Shown here one piece after another: positions 33,401-43,615 of a stretch of DNA of 64,000 nucleotides. The notes under the pieces were generated by a model, which did not search any database, was not told the DNA's origin, and worked only from the letters and a program-made list of their open reading frames with translations. This DNA comes from Verticillium longisporum. Its lineage: Eukaryota > Ascomycota > Sordariomycetes > Glomerellales > Plectosphaerellaceae. A program made the translations under genes and the position numbers. Where the stretch lies: assembly GCA_019188255.1 (NCBI GenBank), contig JAETXT010000007.1:2294001-2358000 (forward strand). Reading direction: 5' to 3'. Position 1 is the stretch's first letter. Every line of letters starts with the position of its first letter.

Positions 33401-33634
33401 ATGCCTGCCGCTCAAATCGCGTCACCGCTGCCCATCACCCCGCCGAGGTCAAGCCTCCGCCTGATGACGGGTCAGGATCTCTACACCAGCCTCAGCGCTA
33501 CCCTCAGCTCCACCCACCGCCCGACGACGCCCGTCCACATCATCCGCGAGCAAGACTACAGCGTCCCCGCCCCGCCTCCCCCGAGTCCCGTCTCTTTTGC
33601 GCAAGACCACTGGCCGGCCTCCCTACGCCGCTAA
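33401..33634 (+). CDS. Small hypothetical protein, 77 residues
   Basis: A single open frame starting at ATG in a good context (AAA before the ATG) after a long C/T-rich leader, which is how real genes in this window begin. The product is Ser/Thr/Pro-rich, with LITPP-like and PAPPPPSPVSF segments and a central TTPVHIIREQDYSVP. It has no signal peptide, membrane helix or known motif. I do not recognise it. It is the only plausible gene in a 6-kb stretch; the alternative is a chance frame in a GC-rich region. Confidence 0.42.
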   Translation: MPAAQIASPLPITPPRSSLRLMTGQDLYTSLSATLSSTHRPTTPVHIIREQDYSVPAPPPPSPVSFAQDHWPASLRR

Positions 33635-34819
33635 GTCGGCAGAATGTGCAGCCTAGGAGCCGCAAGACGATCGAAAGAACAGGAGGGGGGCGGCATACTT
33701 CATTCAATCTTTCCTTTGTTTGGTTGCCTATGTCCACCGACGCAGCTTGCGATTCCGACAAGGGGAGTTTACGGCGCTCGATTTTGCTATTTGAGGGAAG
33801 GAGAATGGATGGACCTTTTAGGGGCAATCTTCAGTCTCCCGAACACTGGTCTGGGGTTACATAAAAATACGCGCATGGCTTTCTCGCTTGGTCACTGTCG
33901 AAGGTTTTCCGAGGGTTGGGTATCATTAGAGGCACAGTTTTGAGTCCCAGCAGGACGCATTTTCTAGGTTTTTTTTCTTGTCTTCGGGAGCATCGGCATC
34001 TCGTGGATCTTATTACACCAACTGGTCTGCGATTCCTTCAATCTGAACAGAGCGGCCTGATCAATATGTTTCGTAAGCACCGCATCGTGCCTGTTGGGTC
34101 GTGACTGGATTGATGTCATGGATCTTTAAACTCCTACCGTTTGCTGCTTCCCAAACAGGATGATCCGGTCGAAAGAGAGGCTGCTGATCAAGAGTTGAAG
34201 GCAAGCCTTCGCACGGACCATGGCCACCGATGATCGAACTGCACGATGCTTCGTCGAAATGCACAGGCAAATTTGACAAAGGCATAGAAACAGTTGTTCT
34301 GGCCTGACCATGGTTATGTAAGATTTCTTTCGTACCTGATATCTACAAGAACGTCTCGTGTGGGTCGGACAGGTCGCTAGACGACGGGTTAAGAGGCCCA
34401 CCAGATGACGTTCGACCCCAGTAGCAGTAGTGACACGTGCACGGACCAGTCGCGACCACTTTACGCGACGCCCCAGGTTCTTCACGCGGAACCAGGCCTT
34501 GAAAACGCGTCCAGGCGCGCATGTCACGAACAGGAACGCGTGTTGCTGAGGAAGGTGCAAGGGCCAGGAGCCCCCACTACCAGCATGCCTGCTCGCATAA
34601 CTTCTTCCATGCTACTACTGGACTCCCCTCCTCCCTGCGGTCTGCACTTGCCTTCACAACTTCATTTCCTTCTCGACTTTTGAACAATTGCGCCTTTTCA
34701 TCACCAGCTCGCACGCTTCCTTCCTGATACACAGTAGCTGCCCTTAACGCTGCAAGCACCATACACACCCATCGTCCCCTCCACCTACCGCCAGAGGTCA
34801 CCAAGCAACCGCCTTCACA
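33635..34819. other. Intergenic, upstream of Cdt1
   Basis: No gene seen. The last 150 bases are C-rich and lead into the Cdt1 start; the rest is AT-richer and has no recognised element. Confidence 0.5.
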
Positions 34820-36403
34820 ATGGCCCGGGTTGCTTCTCGCCGTGCGGTCAAGCCTGCCGTGAAGCCTGCCGCATCAAACTCGATCACCAACTACACTCGG
34901 CTTTCCAAGGGTCAAGCCCTTGCCATCGACAAGCTTGACAAGAAGGTGCTCGCCGTGTGCCTTCCCAACTTCAAGCCTTCTCCCGTCGTCACAGTCACCT
35001 CGATCCACAACTCCAGCGACGAGAAGAACAGCAAGACTACCGCATCCAAACCTTCCTCAGGGCTCGGTGAATTCAAGTCGACACCCAGCAAGAAGAGAAA
35101 GGCAACGGCCGAGGACGAGACTTCGATCGTGCCCGCTCTTACCACAACGTCCAAACGTCAACGTATCAAATCTGATGGACCCAAAGGCGATCTCCCTTCC
35201 GCGCCTGCCTGTCAGACGAACCGGTTGACGCAGACCACAATCACAAACTGCTTCGCAAACACGACGTCCACCAGCACGCTTCGCAAGACGCCCAAGTCGA
35301 CTCTCATTTCGAATGCCAAGGATGACGGACGCGCTGCAGCTCGCAAAGTCAAGGGCTCGAAAAAGCCCAAGACTACTGCGCCTCCATCAAAGAATGCGAA
35401 GGACAGTGTCCAACAGGCGCGTCTGCCCGCCGAGCTCGCTGAATTGCTATCCCTGCAACGGGTTATTCTCAAGACGGTGACCCTGCAGATCACGCATCAG
35501 AAGAGCAACACGCCAATCGACATCAAGGCCATCACGCCAGACGTGTCTCGCACGTGGGGTAAGCGCAATGTCACCATTGACGACATTCAACGCTGCGTTG
35601 CCATTCAGGACCTGAAGAAGGACGCCCACAACGCGACCGCTTCGCCATTCATCATCACCGATTACGGACGCGGCAAGCTCTGTCTCGAGATTGACACGGA
35701 GCGGGGAACCGGCCGCATCGACGAGGACAGCCTCTGCAAGCAGTTTGAGGAGAATCTACACGCCCTGTGTGCCGAGCGCGCGACAGATGAGATGTCCGAT
35801 CTCGACATCTCCTTTGAAAGCCTTTCTTTCAACGACCTCCCCAAGGCAGACATCACCATGCGTCACCACCTCTCGGCCATGAAGCAGAACCCCCTGCTAG
35901 CCAAGGGCCAGCGCGCATTGACGGAGCTCAAGCACGGCTTCGTCGTGAAGCAGCAGGAGAAGGAGGCCAAGGCGCAAGCCGCCAAGGAACCCATGACCAA
36001 CACCGACGGCAGCAAAATGAGCCTGCTCGACCGACTTCGTGCGAAGGAAATCGCGGCCGCGCAGCTCGGCGCGCCTTCGGGGCCTGAGATTACGAGAAAG
36101 CGGGCTTTGCAGCATGTGTCTGACGTGTCTGCCATCATTGGCATGTTGGTCAACTCTTCCAACCCTGGCAAGGCACCCGTCAAGTCTTTCCCCATGAGTG
36201 TGCTTCAGCAGAAGCTGAAGGAGTCGTTGAGGGTGCCGATGCCCGTTGAGGAGGGCGTGTGCACCGTGAAGCTGATCGCGAACGAGGTGGCGCCCGAGTG
36301 GCTGCGGGTATTGCCCATCGGGAGCAAGGAACATGTTGTGGTTCAGACGAGGTGCAAGCCATGCGAGGCTGAGATTTCTGCGAGGGTGGGCAGGCTGTGC
36401 TGA
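34820..36403 (+). CDS. cdt1: DNA replication licensing factor Cdt1
   Basis: Loads the Mcm2-7 helicase at origins with ORC and Cdc6. It is a single intronless frame of 527 residues. The N-terminal 190 residues are basic and disordered, with NSITNYTRLSKGQ at residues about 20-32 and QTTITNCF at 138-145, a PIP-box-like sequence. The central Cdt1 winged-helix region reads ARLPAELAELLSLQRVILKT, VTLQITHQKSNTPIDIKAI and VSRTWGKRNVTIDDIQRC, a pattern I recognise from fungal Cdt1. After it comes the linker SLLDRLRAKEIAAAQ and the C-terminal MCM-binding winged helix (MLVNSSNPGKAP ... SVLQQKLKESLRVPM, ending VAPEWLRVL). No frame break is seen. Neighbouring MBF1 is convergent. Regulation by PCNA-coupled degradation is only suggested by the degenerate motif. 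Confidence 0.87.
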   Translation: MARVASRRAVKPAVKPAASNSITNYTRLSKGQALAIDKLDKKVLAVCLPNFKPSPVVTVTSIHNSSDEKNSKTTASKPSSGLGEFKSTPSKKRKATAEDETSIVPALTTTSKRQRIKSDGPKGDLPSAPACQTNRLTQTTITNCFANTTSTSTLRKTPKSTLISNAKDDGRAAARKVKGSKKPKTTAPPSKNAKDSVQQARLPAELAELLSLQRVILKTVTLQITHQKSNTPIDIKAITPDVSRTWGKRNVTIDDIQRCVAIQDLKKDAHNATASPFIITDYGRGKLCLEIDTERGTGRIDEDSLCKQFEENLHALCAERATDEMSDLDISFESLSFNDLPKADITMRHHLSAMKQNPLLAKGQRALTELKHGFVVKQQEKEAKAQAAKEPMTNTDGSKMSLLDRLRAKEIAAAQLGAPSGPEITRKRALQHVSDVSAIIGMLVNSSNPGKAPVKSFPMSVLQQKLKESLRVPMPVEEGVCTVKLIANEVAPEWLRVLPIGSKEHVVVQTRCKPCEAEISARVGRLC

Positions 36404-36897
36404 TTACGCTGTCGATTTTTCTTCTGGATACCCTGTTGTTTGAAGAAGAATTGGAAAAAAGAAAAGGTGTTGATGTTTGAGTTTCGTCTTATTTAGTTAG
36501 CATGGCGTTGCGTCTGGAAACCCTGGCCAAGGCAGACGGCGGAGTTTTGTCTATAGGAATCCCACAAGGATGGGCAAAGGGAGTTGTCCCTCGTACTCAA
36601 TGAAGCAAACAATTAATACCAAGCACATCCAATGCTATGCAGGGGAGGGGAAAGAAAATGTTTCGTCAGCTTCGTGAGCCAACGGTCTATTGTGAAGTTC
36701 TATGGACCGTGGCCTTCATCTTGCGGAACGCAACCATTCTGATTGAGCCTCGCTGCTCCTGCGGCTTCTTCATGTTTCTTTTTTAGTATTCCTTCCTCCT
36801 TCGCATATTTCAAGCCGACTTTCTCGTCGTCTTCAGCAACGCAGTCCCGAGCACCCGCACCCTCCAGGCTAAGCAAGCAAGCAAGCAAACTCTTCAT
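36404..36897. other. Convergent 3' region Cdt1/MBF1
   Basis: No gene; 3' untranslated sequence of two convergent genes. The repeated AAGC units at 36870-36890 lie just after the MBF1 stop codon on its strand. Confidence 0.6.
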
Positions 36898-37570
36898 TTA
36901 TTTCTTCTTGCCAAACTTGGGCTCGCCAAGGCCGCTGCCCCTGAGCTTAACGTTGAGGACCCTCTCCATGGAGCCGAGGATCTTCTGGTCAGGCGCGGCA
37001 GTGCCGCGCTCAAACTCGGCGACAATGGTTTGTGTCGTGTTGCACTTGGTGGCGAGGTCCTTCTGGGTCATCTTGGGCTCCATCTTCTGGCGGGTCTGGG
37101 AGATGATGTCGCCGACTTCCTTGCCGATTGTGTTGGGCTTGATAATGTCGTCGGAGCGGTCGACCTTTGTCAGGCGCTGGCCTTCGACGGCGGGGCCGGA
37201 CTGTGAGAACAAGGTCAGTTATCGGCATTGGCGTTGCACATGGCGGGCGTCGATGGTGGTTTGTGGTGGGAGCGGAGGACACGTGAGAGGTGGGGTCGGT
37301 GACGAGGGTGGGGGGGATGGGAGAGGCCAGGCGGCGGGCGGTTATGACGATGCCGATGGAAGAGGGCGGGGAGGACAACGACGAGCTTCGTCGCGAACAG
37401 AAGGGGGGAAGACGTACGGTGTTTGCTGAGGCGTACTTCTTCTCGGTAGAGACACCGCCCTGGCGGAACGCAGCGTTCATAGCGGCGGATCCCTTGACGA
37501 CCTTCTCGCGGGGCGCACCGCCGCCGCGAGTCCTGCTGCCAATCTTGGTCTCGGTGCTCCAGTCATCCAT
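36898..37570 (-). CDS. mbf1: Multiprotein bridging factor 1 (MBF1)
   Basis: Transcriptional coactivator that bridges bZIP activators and TBP, and in yeast also acts on stalled ribosomes. Exons are 37418-37570 and 36898-37200, giving 151 residues, the usual length. The N-terminal MBF1 domain begins [16 protein letters not shown] and includes [10 protein letters not shown] and [11 protein letters not shown]. The second exon continues with the linker [20 protein letters not shown] and the C-terminal Cro-type helix-turn-helix ([20 protein letters not shown], then [12 protein letters not shown]), ending in a basic tail, GKKK. The 217-base intron is long for this window. The start at 37570 is chosen because MDDW is the conserved N-terminus. 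Confidence 0.95.
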
Positions 37571-38300
37571 GGTGGCGGTTTGAAAATATGTCAAGATTGG
37601 GTGTTTGCGAGGTAGAATAGAGCGAGAGTCTTCTGGTCGTCGAGGTCAAAGATTGGTGTCGTGGGTAGAGGCGTTTGGTGGTATCGTGAAGGTTTGTTGG
37701 AGGTTGCAATTGGGGTCTTGGTGAGGCTCGCTGGGTATAAATATCGTAGAAGGCTATGGACGGCGGTGGATAAAGCCCGCCGCCAACTCTGTCTTGGGCT
37801 GTGGTTTGGCCAGCTGGGCCAGGCGTGCTGAGTCAATCGGCCAGTGAGAGTGAGGGGCGAGTGGCGCGGTACCCTCGAATGAGGTCCTGCTTGCGCCACA
37901 GATCCATCAGCTTTCTCCGCTTAGCCCCGGTTGACGACTTATGTAAGCTATGATCTGACCTGGGCCACTCCGTCTTCCGGTCTGGGCTGAGGCATGTTTA
38001 TGGTAAAGAATGTCCAGGAAGGGTTGTTATACCAATTTGGAAATGTCATGCTGCCTATTTTGTCGTTTCATTGTTTCTACGTGCAGTGTTCGTAGCCGCA
38101 ACTCCCTCTATCCTTTGCAATTCGCATGAAGCATGCAACGAACATGGGCAAAGTCATGACGTCTTGATCAGGCCTCGGACCCGCTGTTGTCACTATGCGT
38201 CTCATTTATCCTCCTGTCACTCTTGTCACTCCTGTCAACCACCATGACCGCATCCTTACATTAGCGCACCCGAAAATCCCATCTGGTACCAGGCCTAAAG
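37571..38300. promoter_or_regulatory. Divergent promoter region MBF1/DUF1365
   Basis: 730 bases between the two start codons. A variant of the CRE site, TGACGTCT, lies near 38157-38164. No other element recognised. Confidence 0.45.
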
Positions 38301-40243
38301 ATGCTGGCCGGCATTGCCTATGAGGCCCTGCTGGGAGGGTGGCTAGACGTCGCCCTCGTACTCGTCTTCACAGCTTGGCGGGAGGCGGCATTGATCCGCT
38401 ACACCTTTGTCGCTGTAAGGTCCTCACTATTGAACGACCATGACACCGGTTTGGCAGTTGCCTGGCCATACATCAAGCCATTGGCTGTTGTCTCCTTTGC
38501 TTTCCTGGTTCTGGGAAGCTGGTTACACAGGACCCCTGCCAAGCAAACGACGTGGCCGGGATTGGGGAAGCCCCTCCTCATCCCAGCCAAGACGACGCAC
38601 CGGAGAACCTTCCCCGCCAAGCATGGCTTCTCATACTCCTATCTTGTTGTCGGTGTTCCAGTCGGCTGGACCGGGTCCGCCGGCGGTATGGTCTCTTCAG
38701 GGACTGAATTGGACTCTTCCGATGGCCGTAGCCTCATTTCATGGCTGAGAGCGAAGACCTTTGGGACACGGGCTTGGTTTCACGTCAGCGAAGCAGACCA
38801 CCTTGGGAGAGAGCCTGGGACCCTTGAGACCAAGTTGCACAACTACTTGAAGTCACAGGTGCGGAACCTCTCACTACATCTTACCTCAGCGGGAGCGATC
38901 GAGCAACATGTGAGCTGATCTTCATACCTAGGACGTTGATCCCAACACGTACCCTCATGCCTATCTCGTCACCGCGGCAAGCTTTCTGGGGTACAACTTC
39001 AACCCAGTTTCATTTTGGTATCTCTACACGACAGACAAGACGCCAGCGGCCATGATCCTAGAGGTCAACAACACCTTTGGCGAACGGAGAATGTATTTCC
39101 TGCCCATGGACGAAAGGGTGGCCGACGAACCCGATGCCAATACTAGCAAATTATTCAAGTCCTGGCCGAAGGACTTTCACGTCTCCCCGTTCAATTCTAG
39201 GAAAGGATCGTACTCGCTGCAAGTTCACGACATGTTGAGCTTGAATAGCAACAAACCAGGCCGTCTTGATGGCACCATCACTCTCAAGTCTTCCAAGGAT
39301 CACCCCAAGATCGTCGCCCGCCTCTTCCAAGAAGGAGATCCCGTTGACCCCACAACAGCGAGCTTGGCCACGAAGTTGAGGTTCCTTCTCGGCTGGTGGT
39401 GGGTGGGCTTTGTGACGTTTCCAAGGATCGTCAAGGAGGCAGGTCGGCTTTTCTTCCGCCGCAAGCTCCATGTCTGGTTCCGCCCCGAGCCCCTCAAAGA
39501 CAGCATGGGCCGTGTCGCCGACACGACGGAGCGGCAGCTGGAGCCCATCTTCCGGGATTATTTACACCACCTCGTACAGCAGTCAGGTGCAAATTTGACC
39601 GTGAAGTACACCTCGAGCAGTGGAGACGCGCCCCTCATCATCCAAGGAACCTCCCCTTCGGGGGCGGTCAGCAAGCACACAGAGCTGCAAGCCGCCGATA
39701 GCGACGACCACATGGAATTCAGAGTTCTGACGCCGGTGTTCTATACTCGGTTCGTTCACTACGCACATGACTTTGAGGCAGTCTTCAGCGAGCTACGCGA
39801 GAGCGAAACGATATGGGTGTCACGGCCAGAGCTGCTGCCCCGTCTCTTCGTGTCGAAGAAGGCTGCGGCGCCGCTGAATATCAGCAGCCCACTGGACTTT
39901 GTATATTTCAAAGCCATTCGTGCGCTGCGAGAGCGGCCGGAACGCATCGAGCGACCACTGACATCAAGTGCGGTGGCCGCACCATCTGAGAAGGCGGGCA
40001 CACAGCGGACGGATGACCTGAGGCAGTTCCGCATCTCAGGCATGGACGGCTTTGTCCTCGCACACGAACAAGCATGTGCGGAAACTCTACCGGTCGCTTG
40101 TGCTGAGGGTCTTCCTCGCTGAGAGGTTGGCCCTGGGTTCAATGGAGCTGCTCTGGCTGCAAGAGCTGGTTCTCCGCGTCGGTACGGCCTGGGCAGTTTC
40201 TAAAAACACAAGTGGCTATCTCGCAGGCAGAATCACGGCGTAG
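38301..40243 (+). CDS. DUF1365 family membrane protein
   Basis: Exons are 38301-38858 and 38932-40243. The N-terminus has two hydrophobic segments (WLDVALVLVFTAW and PLAVVSFAFLVLGSWL). The DUF1365 core follows: RTFPAKHGFSYSYLVVGVPVG, LGREPGTLETKL, then after the intron YPHAYLVTAASFLGYNFNPVSFW, MILEVNNTFGERRMYF and KDFHVSPFNSRKGSY. The function of this family is not established; bacterial members often sit near fatty-acid cyclopropanation genes. In the direct frame the protein stops at 40122 after an odd tail. One base too many somewhere in about 40051-40075 would shift into a frame that continues KHVRKLYRSLVLRVFLAERL and GSMELLWLQELVLRVG to a stop at 40243, giving exactly 623 codons. I take that as the real C-terminus. 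Confidence 0.8.
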
Positions 40244-41101
40244 CTAGAGAAGTAGATAACAAAGTTCAGAATACCTGGTCATTGAGTGTCAAGGTTCCGT
40301 AATCTTTCTTACACAAAGCTTCGGATGTACCAACTAGCGTGAGTTCACCCGCCAAAATAGTCAGCACCCATCCCAGCCTCTGTACATCACTGGTCTGACA
40401 GGTGGAGTTGCGCCTTGAGGCAGAGTATTTGGAATCCTTTTGCAGCTGCAAGATGGCCCGCCGGGATGCATGACTGCCAGACAAAAACGATGGTGGGGAG
40501 CCCACGGGTCCCCCCTCCAAACAGCTCCCGAAGCTCCTGAACCTCAACAAAGGCAACGGCGTCTCGAAGCTACCGACTTTTGCGGGGACGATACCCAACC
40601 ACTGTGGGAACCCCCCTCCGAGACCATTCCAATTCCCCCGCTCCTCGTGTCGTGCAGCAATTCGCGAGTGGTCCCTCGCACCGCAGCAACGGCAGTGACA
40701 AATACCGAGCATAGTCGGAGCCTGTTCTTTGCAAGAAGGAGGAGGGAACGGGGGTCCTTGAGCGCCAATTGACGTAGAGGTTTGGTCTCGGGCCTCCACC
40801 GCCCGCACCAGCTCTCGCAGCTATCTGGAGCTGAGCTGTTGGTCTCAGCAACCGCCCCCCGCCGTATCTGTAACCAACCCCGCCATCGTCGTCATAGGTG
40901 GTAAAGTCGTTCGGGTCGTGGGCGTTGAGTGGCCAGCGTACCAAGCATTGGAGCTGGCGACGTCTTTTAAAGAAGCGTCCCCGCCCATGTGGAATTTCGT
41001 ACCGTTTTCGAGCTTCTGGTCTTCTTCAATCGATCGAGACTCATCCAGTAAACCCTAGATTTTCTCGTTAGCCAAAGTCCCATTAAACACAACTGCCCAC
41101 C
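40244..41101. other. Intergenic, upstream of the GFA-family gene
   Basis: No gene seen. It holds the 3' end of the DUF1365 gene and the promoter of the next gene; the last 60 bases include CCCTAGA- and TTAAAC-type sequence before the ATG. Confidence 0.5.
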
Positions 41102-41667
41102 ATGCCTCTTACCGGACACTGCCTCTGCAAGGCCGTCACCTACTCGGCCGACGTCGACAAGCCCCTCCTCACAGGCTACGATCACTGCGACGACTGCCAG
41201 CGCCAGTCCGGCTCGACCTACTGTACGCAGCGCCGCATCCCTCCTCCCTCCCCTTTCCATAGGTAGTCGAGTCCCACTGACCCATCTCGCCAAACCAGCC
41301 CTCGTCGTCGTCGTCCCCAAGGACAAGCTCACCATCAAGGGCCCCACCAAGTCCTGGGCTGGCAAGGGCTCCTCCGGCAAGGACGTCCACCGCATCTTCT
41401 GCTCCGAGTGCGGCAGCCCCATCGCCCACGACCCCGACGCGGCCCCCGAGATCATTGCCCTCAAGGGCGGCACCCTTGACGCCGAGATCAAGAAGACCCT
41501 GAAGCCCGTACGTTGGCTCCACTCGCCTGACCATCACTCGATGGGCTCCCCAGTTCGAACTGGACCGGCTGACATGTCCCACTTAGGATACCGAGATTTG
41601 GACCGTTGGCAAGCTTCCTTTCTGCCAGGAGACTCTGGCTCACCCCTTCAAGCACATGCCCGAGTAA
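41102..41667 (+). CDS. GFA family zinc protein (glutathione-dependent formaldehyde-activating-like)
   Basis: Three exons, 41102-41222, 41299-41507 and 41587-41667, give 136 residues. The zinc ligands of the GFA/Mss4-like fold are all present: CLC (C7, C9), HCDDC (C29, C32) and FCSECGSPI (C75, C78). The C-terminus carries the usual IWTVGKLPF and a closing segment. The name comes from bacterial Gfa, proposed to help form the glutathione-formaldehyde adduct; the true substrate of the fungal members is unknown. Splice junctions restore Y|S codons cleanly (T|CC). No signal peptide, so it should be cytosolic. The gene stands alone; its neighbours do not suggest a pathway. Confidence 0.9.
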
Positions 41668-42211
41668 GGGTAACCTGGAAGGAAGGAGTAGGAGCGGGAG
41701 AGGTGGTTGTAGAAAAGCATAATGAAGACAAAATGAAAACGAAATGAACCGAATAGAATTGTTGCTTAACGAGAAACTGCCTATGCTGAGAACCACGGGG
41801 TCTGTTGGATACTTGAATGGCGAGGAAGCGTAAGAACCTGGATGGCTATTGTAGGGAGCACCTCGACCCCCATCCGCACCACACCACGCACCACATACCG
41901 CACACTTAATTAGCTATCCCTTCCCAGGTTGCTGAGTGCACGCAAGGTAAGCATGCACATGTGAATATGCTGCCATGTTTTTCATTGGGCCCATGTTCAC
42001 TCTTCAATTGGTCTGCCACGTATGAAAAGCACGCGAACACACCGGTCAGGCAAGTAAGATAACTTCTCTTCGTGCAGCACCAAGTCTATCAACAAAGGAA
42101 CTACGCCTTGTGATCCATTGCCTCTTCCCGATTTCCCTCTTCATTCATTGCCATTCCCTGTCTAACCCGAGGAAGCACGCGTTTCTCTTGTCTCCCTCCC
42201 CGTTACTGCCC
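41668..42211. other. Convergent 3' region
   Basis: No gene. 3' sequences of the GFA-family gene and of the first GPI-protein gene; several CACACC-rich bases near 41876-41905. Confidence 0.5.
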
Positions 42212-43024
42212 TTACAGCATGATACCAACCATCAGAGCCACGATCAATGATGCAAGGCTAACTTGCATCAACCCCGCATGGTTCGGGCTCATATTGTCGC
42301 CCCCAACTCTTTCGATGCTACCGCTGAATTTGGTCTGGTTTGTCCCAGTGGCGGTGGGCAGTGGTGGCGGCCAAGGAGCGGTCATGAGGGGCGCGTTGAA
42401 ATCGGTCAGCTTGGGGGCTGTGAGTGTATGTGAACCAATCCTGAGAGTAGGCTTGGGGGTATCAGTAGACTGATGTGAAATTTGTGCTTCGACCGAGGTG
42501 GCGATGTACAGCGTCGAAGTAGGGATTGCCTCCGTGGCCCGGAATCCATGAAAGGTGCTAGGAACAGCCGTGGGCATGACCGCAGCGTCGCGAGCCAGTG
42601 ACTAGATAGAAGCGAAAGGGGCAGTTGGGGCAGCCGTAGCCAAACACAGTTGATCGTAGGCGCTGTGGAGAAGATTGTCGTAGAGGACCAGCTCTAGAAT
42701 ATCAATACCACCATTATCCCTCATGCAGGTGTCGCAAGCCAACTTCTCGCCGAAGAAGTCGCCCTTGCACATGCACTCGGCGTGGTCCTCGAGGTCTGTA
42801 GGGTTGGTGCCGTTCGGACGGCAGAGGAACTCCTCGATGTGCTTTGCCTTGGCACATGGCAGCATATCATCGTAACTCTGGGGTTCGGCCACGGCAGGAT
42901 CGCAAATCTGAGCAGCTGTGAGACGACTGTCTTCGGACGATGGGCCAGTATTTTTAGACGCAGCTAGGATGATGTATGGGAGAGCCACGACAGCGAGGCT
43001 GAAAGAAGAAAGCCGGGGAATCAT
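42212..43024 (-). CDS. Predicted GPI-anchored eight-cysteine surface protein, interrupted by an in-frame TAG
   Basis: MIPRLSSFSLAVVALPYIILA is a typical signal peptide. The mature part has eight cysteines spaced C-x15-C-x10-C-x15-C-x1-C-x10-C-x2-C-x26-C. The C-x-C and the following gaps recall CFEM proteins, but the first spacings do not fit. A TAG at 42602-42604 ends the frame after 140 residues (APTAPFASI). The same frame then runs open for 130 more codons, with a Pro/Thr-rich stalk, and ends in NHAGLMQVSLASLIVALMVG, which looks like a GPI-attachment site plus hydrophobic tail. The whole length is 270 residues if the TAG is not a stop. I did not find a convincing intron that removes it. Options: sequence error, recent nonsense mutation, readthrough. 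The function is unknown, probably a cell-wall or surface protein. Confidence 0.65.
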
Positions 43025-43615
43025 TGTGGTGACGGGTTTCAGAAGTTTGTTGCAGAGAAACCTTGGACGGCGAAGGGGGGAAAGATCATGCAATGAGTCC
43101 AAAAATGGGTATGTGCTAGTGATGGCTTGGGCTGAGAATGATGTGAGCTTGTGATGTATGTTGAAGACGGTGGAAGATGATGTTGTGGGAGAGGAGAACA
43201 GAGGAAGAGTTAGACCAGAGGAAGACGACTAGATATGAAGACCGGACACAGCAGCGGATTGCCAGCTAGCGGTCATGCTTTCCTTACGTGCGTCCAAACT
43301 AGAAATGCAGAAGGCAGTCAGCGGCGGCAGAGAAGAGGAGGAACAAACAACAGTTTGGCTGTTCACTTTGCGTGACTTCCTGACTGTCGTCTTTCTTGAG
43401 TGTGAAGTGGCGGCAGGAAAGTCTGTGGATTTGGGGTGTTCACGGAGTTTCCTTCCTGTGATGTCTATTCCCGGACTAGAAGTGAGAGCAACAGCATCCC
43501 GACAACAGCTGGACGGCAGATACCATGCTCAAAATACGCATCATAGGTGGTAATGAGAGCAAGAACCTCCAAACGATCATCATTATTGGTATCATAAATC
43601 TAAGCTCCTGCCACA
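43025..43615. other. Intergenic between the two GPI-protein genes
   Basis: No gene seen. It serves as promoter of the first GPI-protein gene (minus strand, so at its left end) and as 3' region of the second. Confidence 0.5.

Noticed and set aside
42595..42650. Intron ending at the CTAG that contains the in-frame TAG of the GPI protein
   Set aside because: The best upstream GT is non-consensus, and the length (44 or 46 bases) would break the frame of the open tail.
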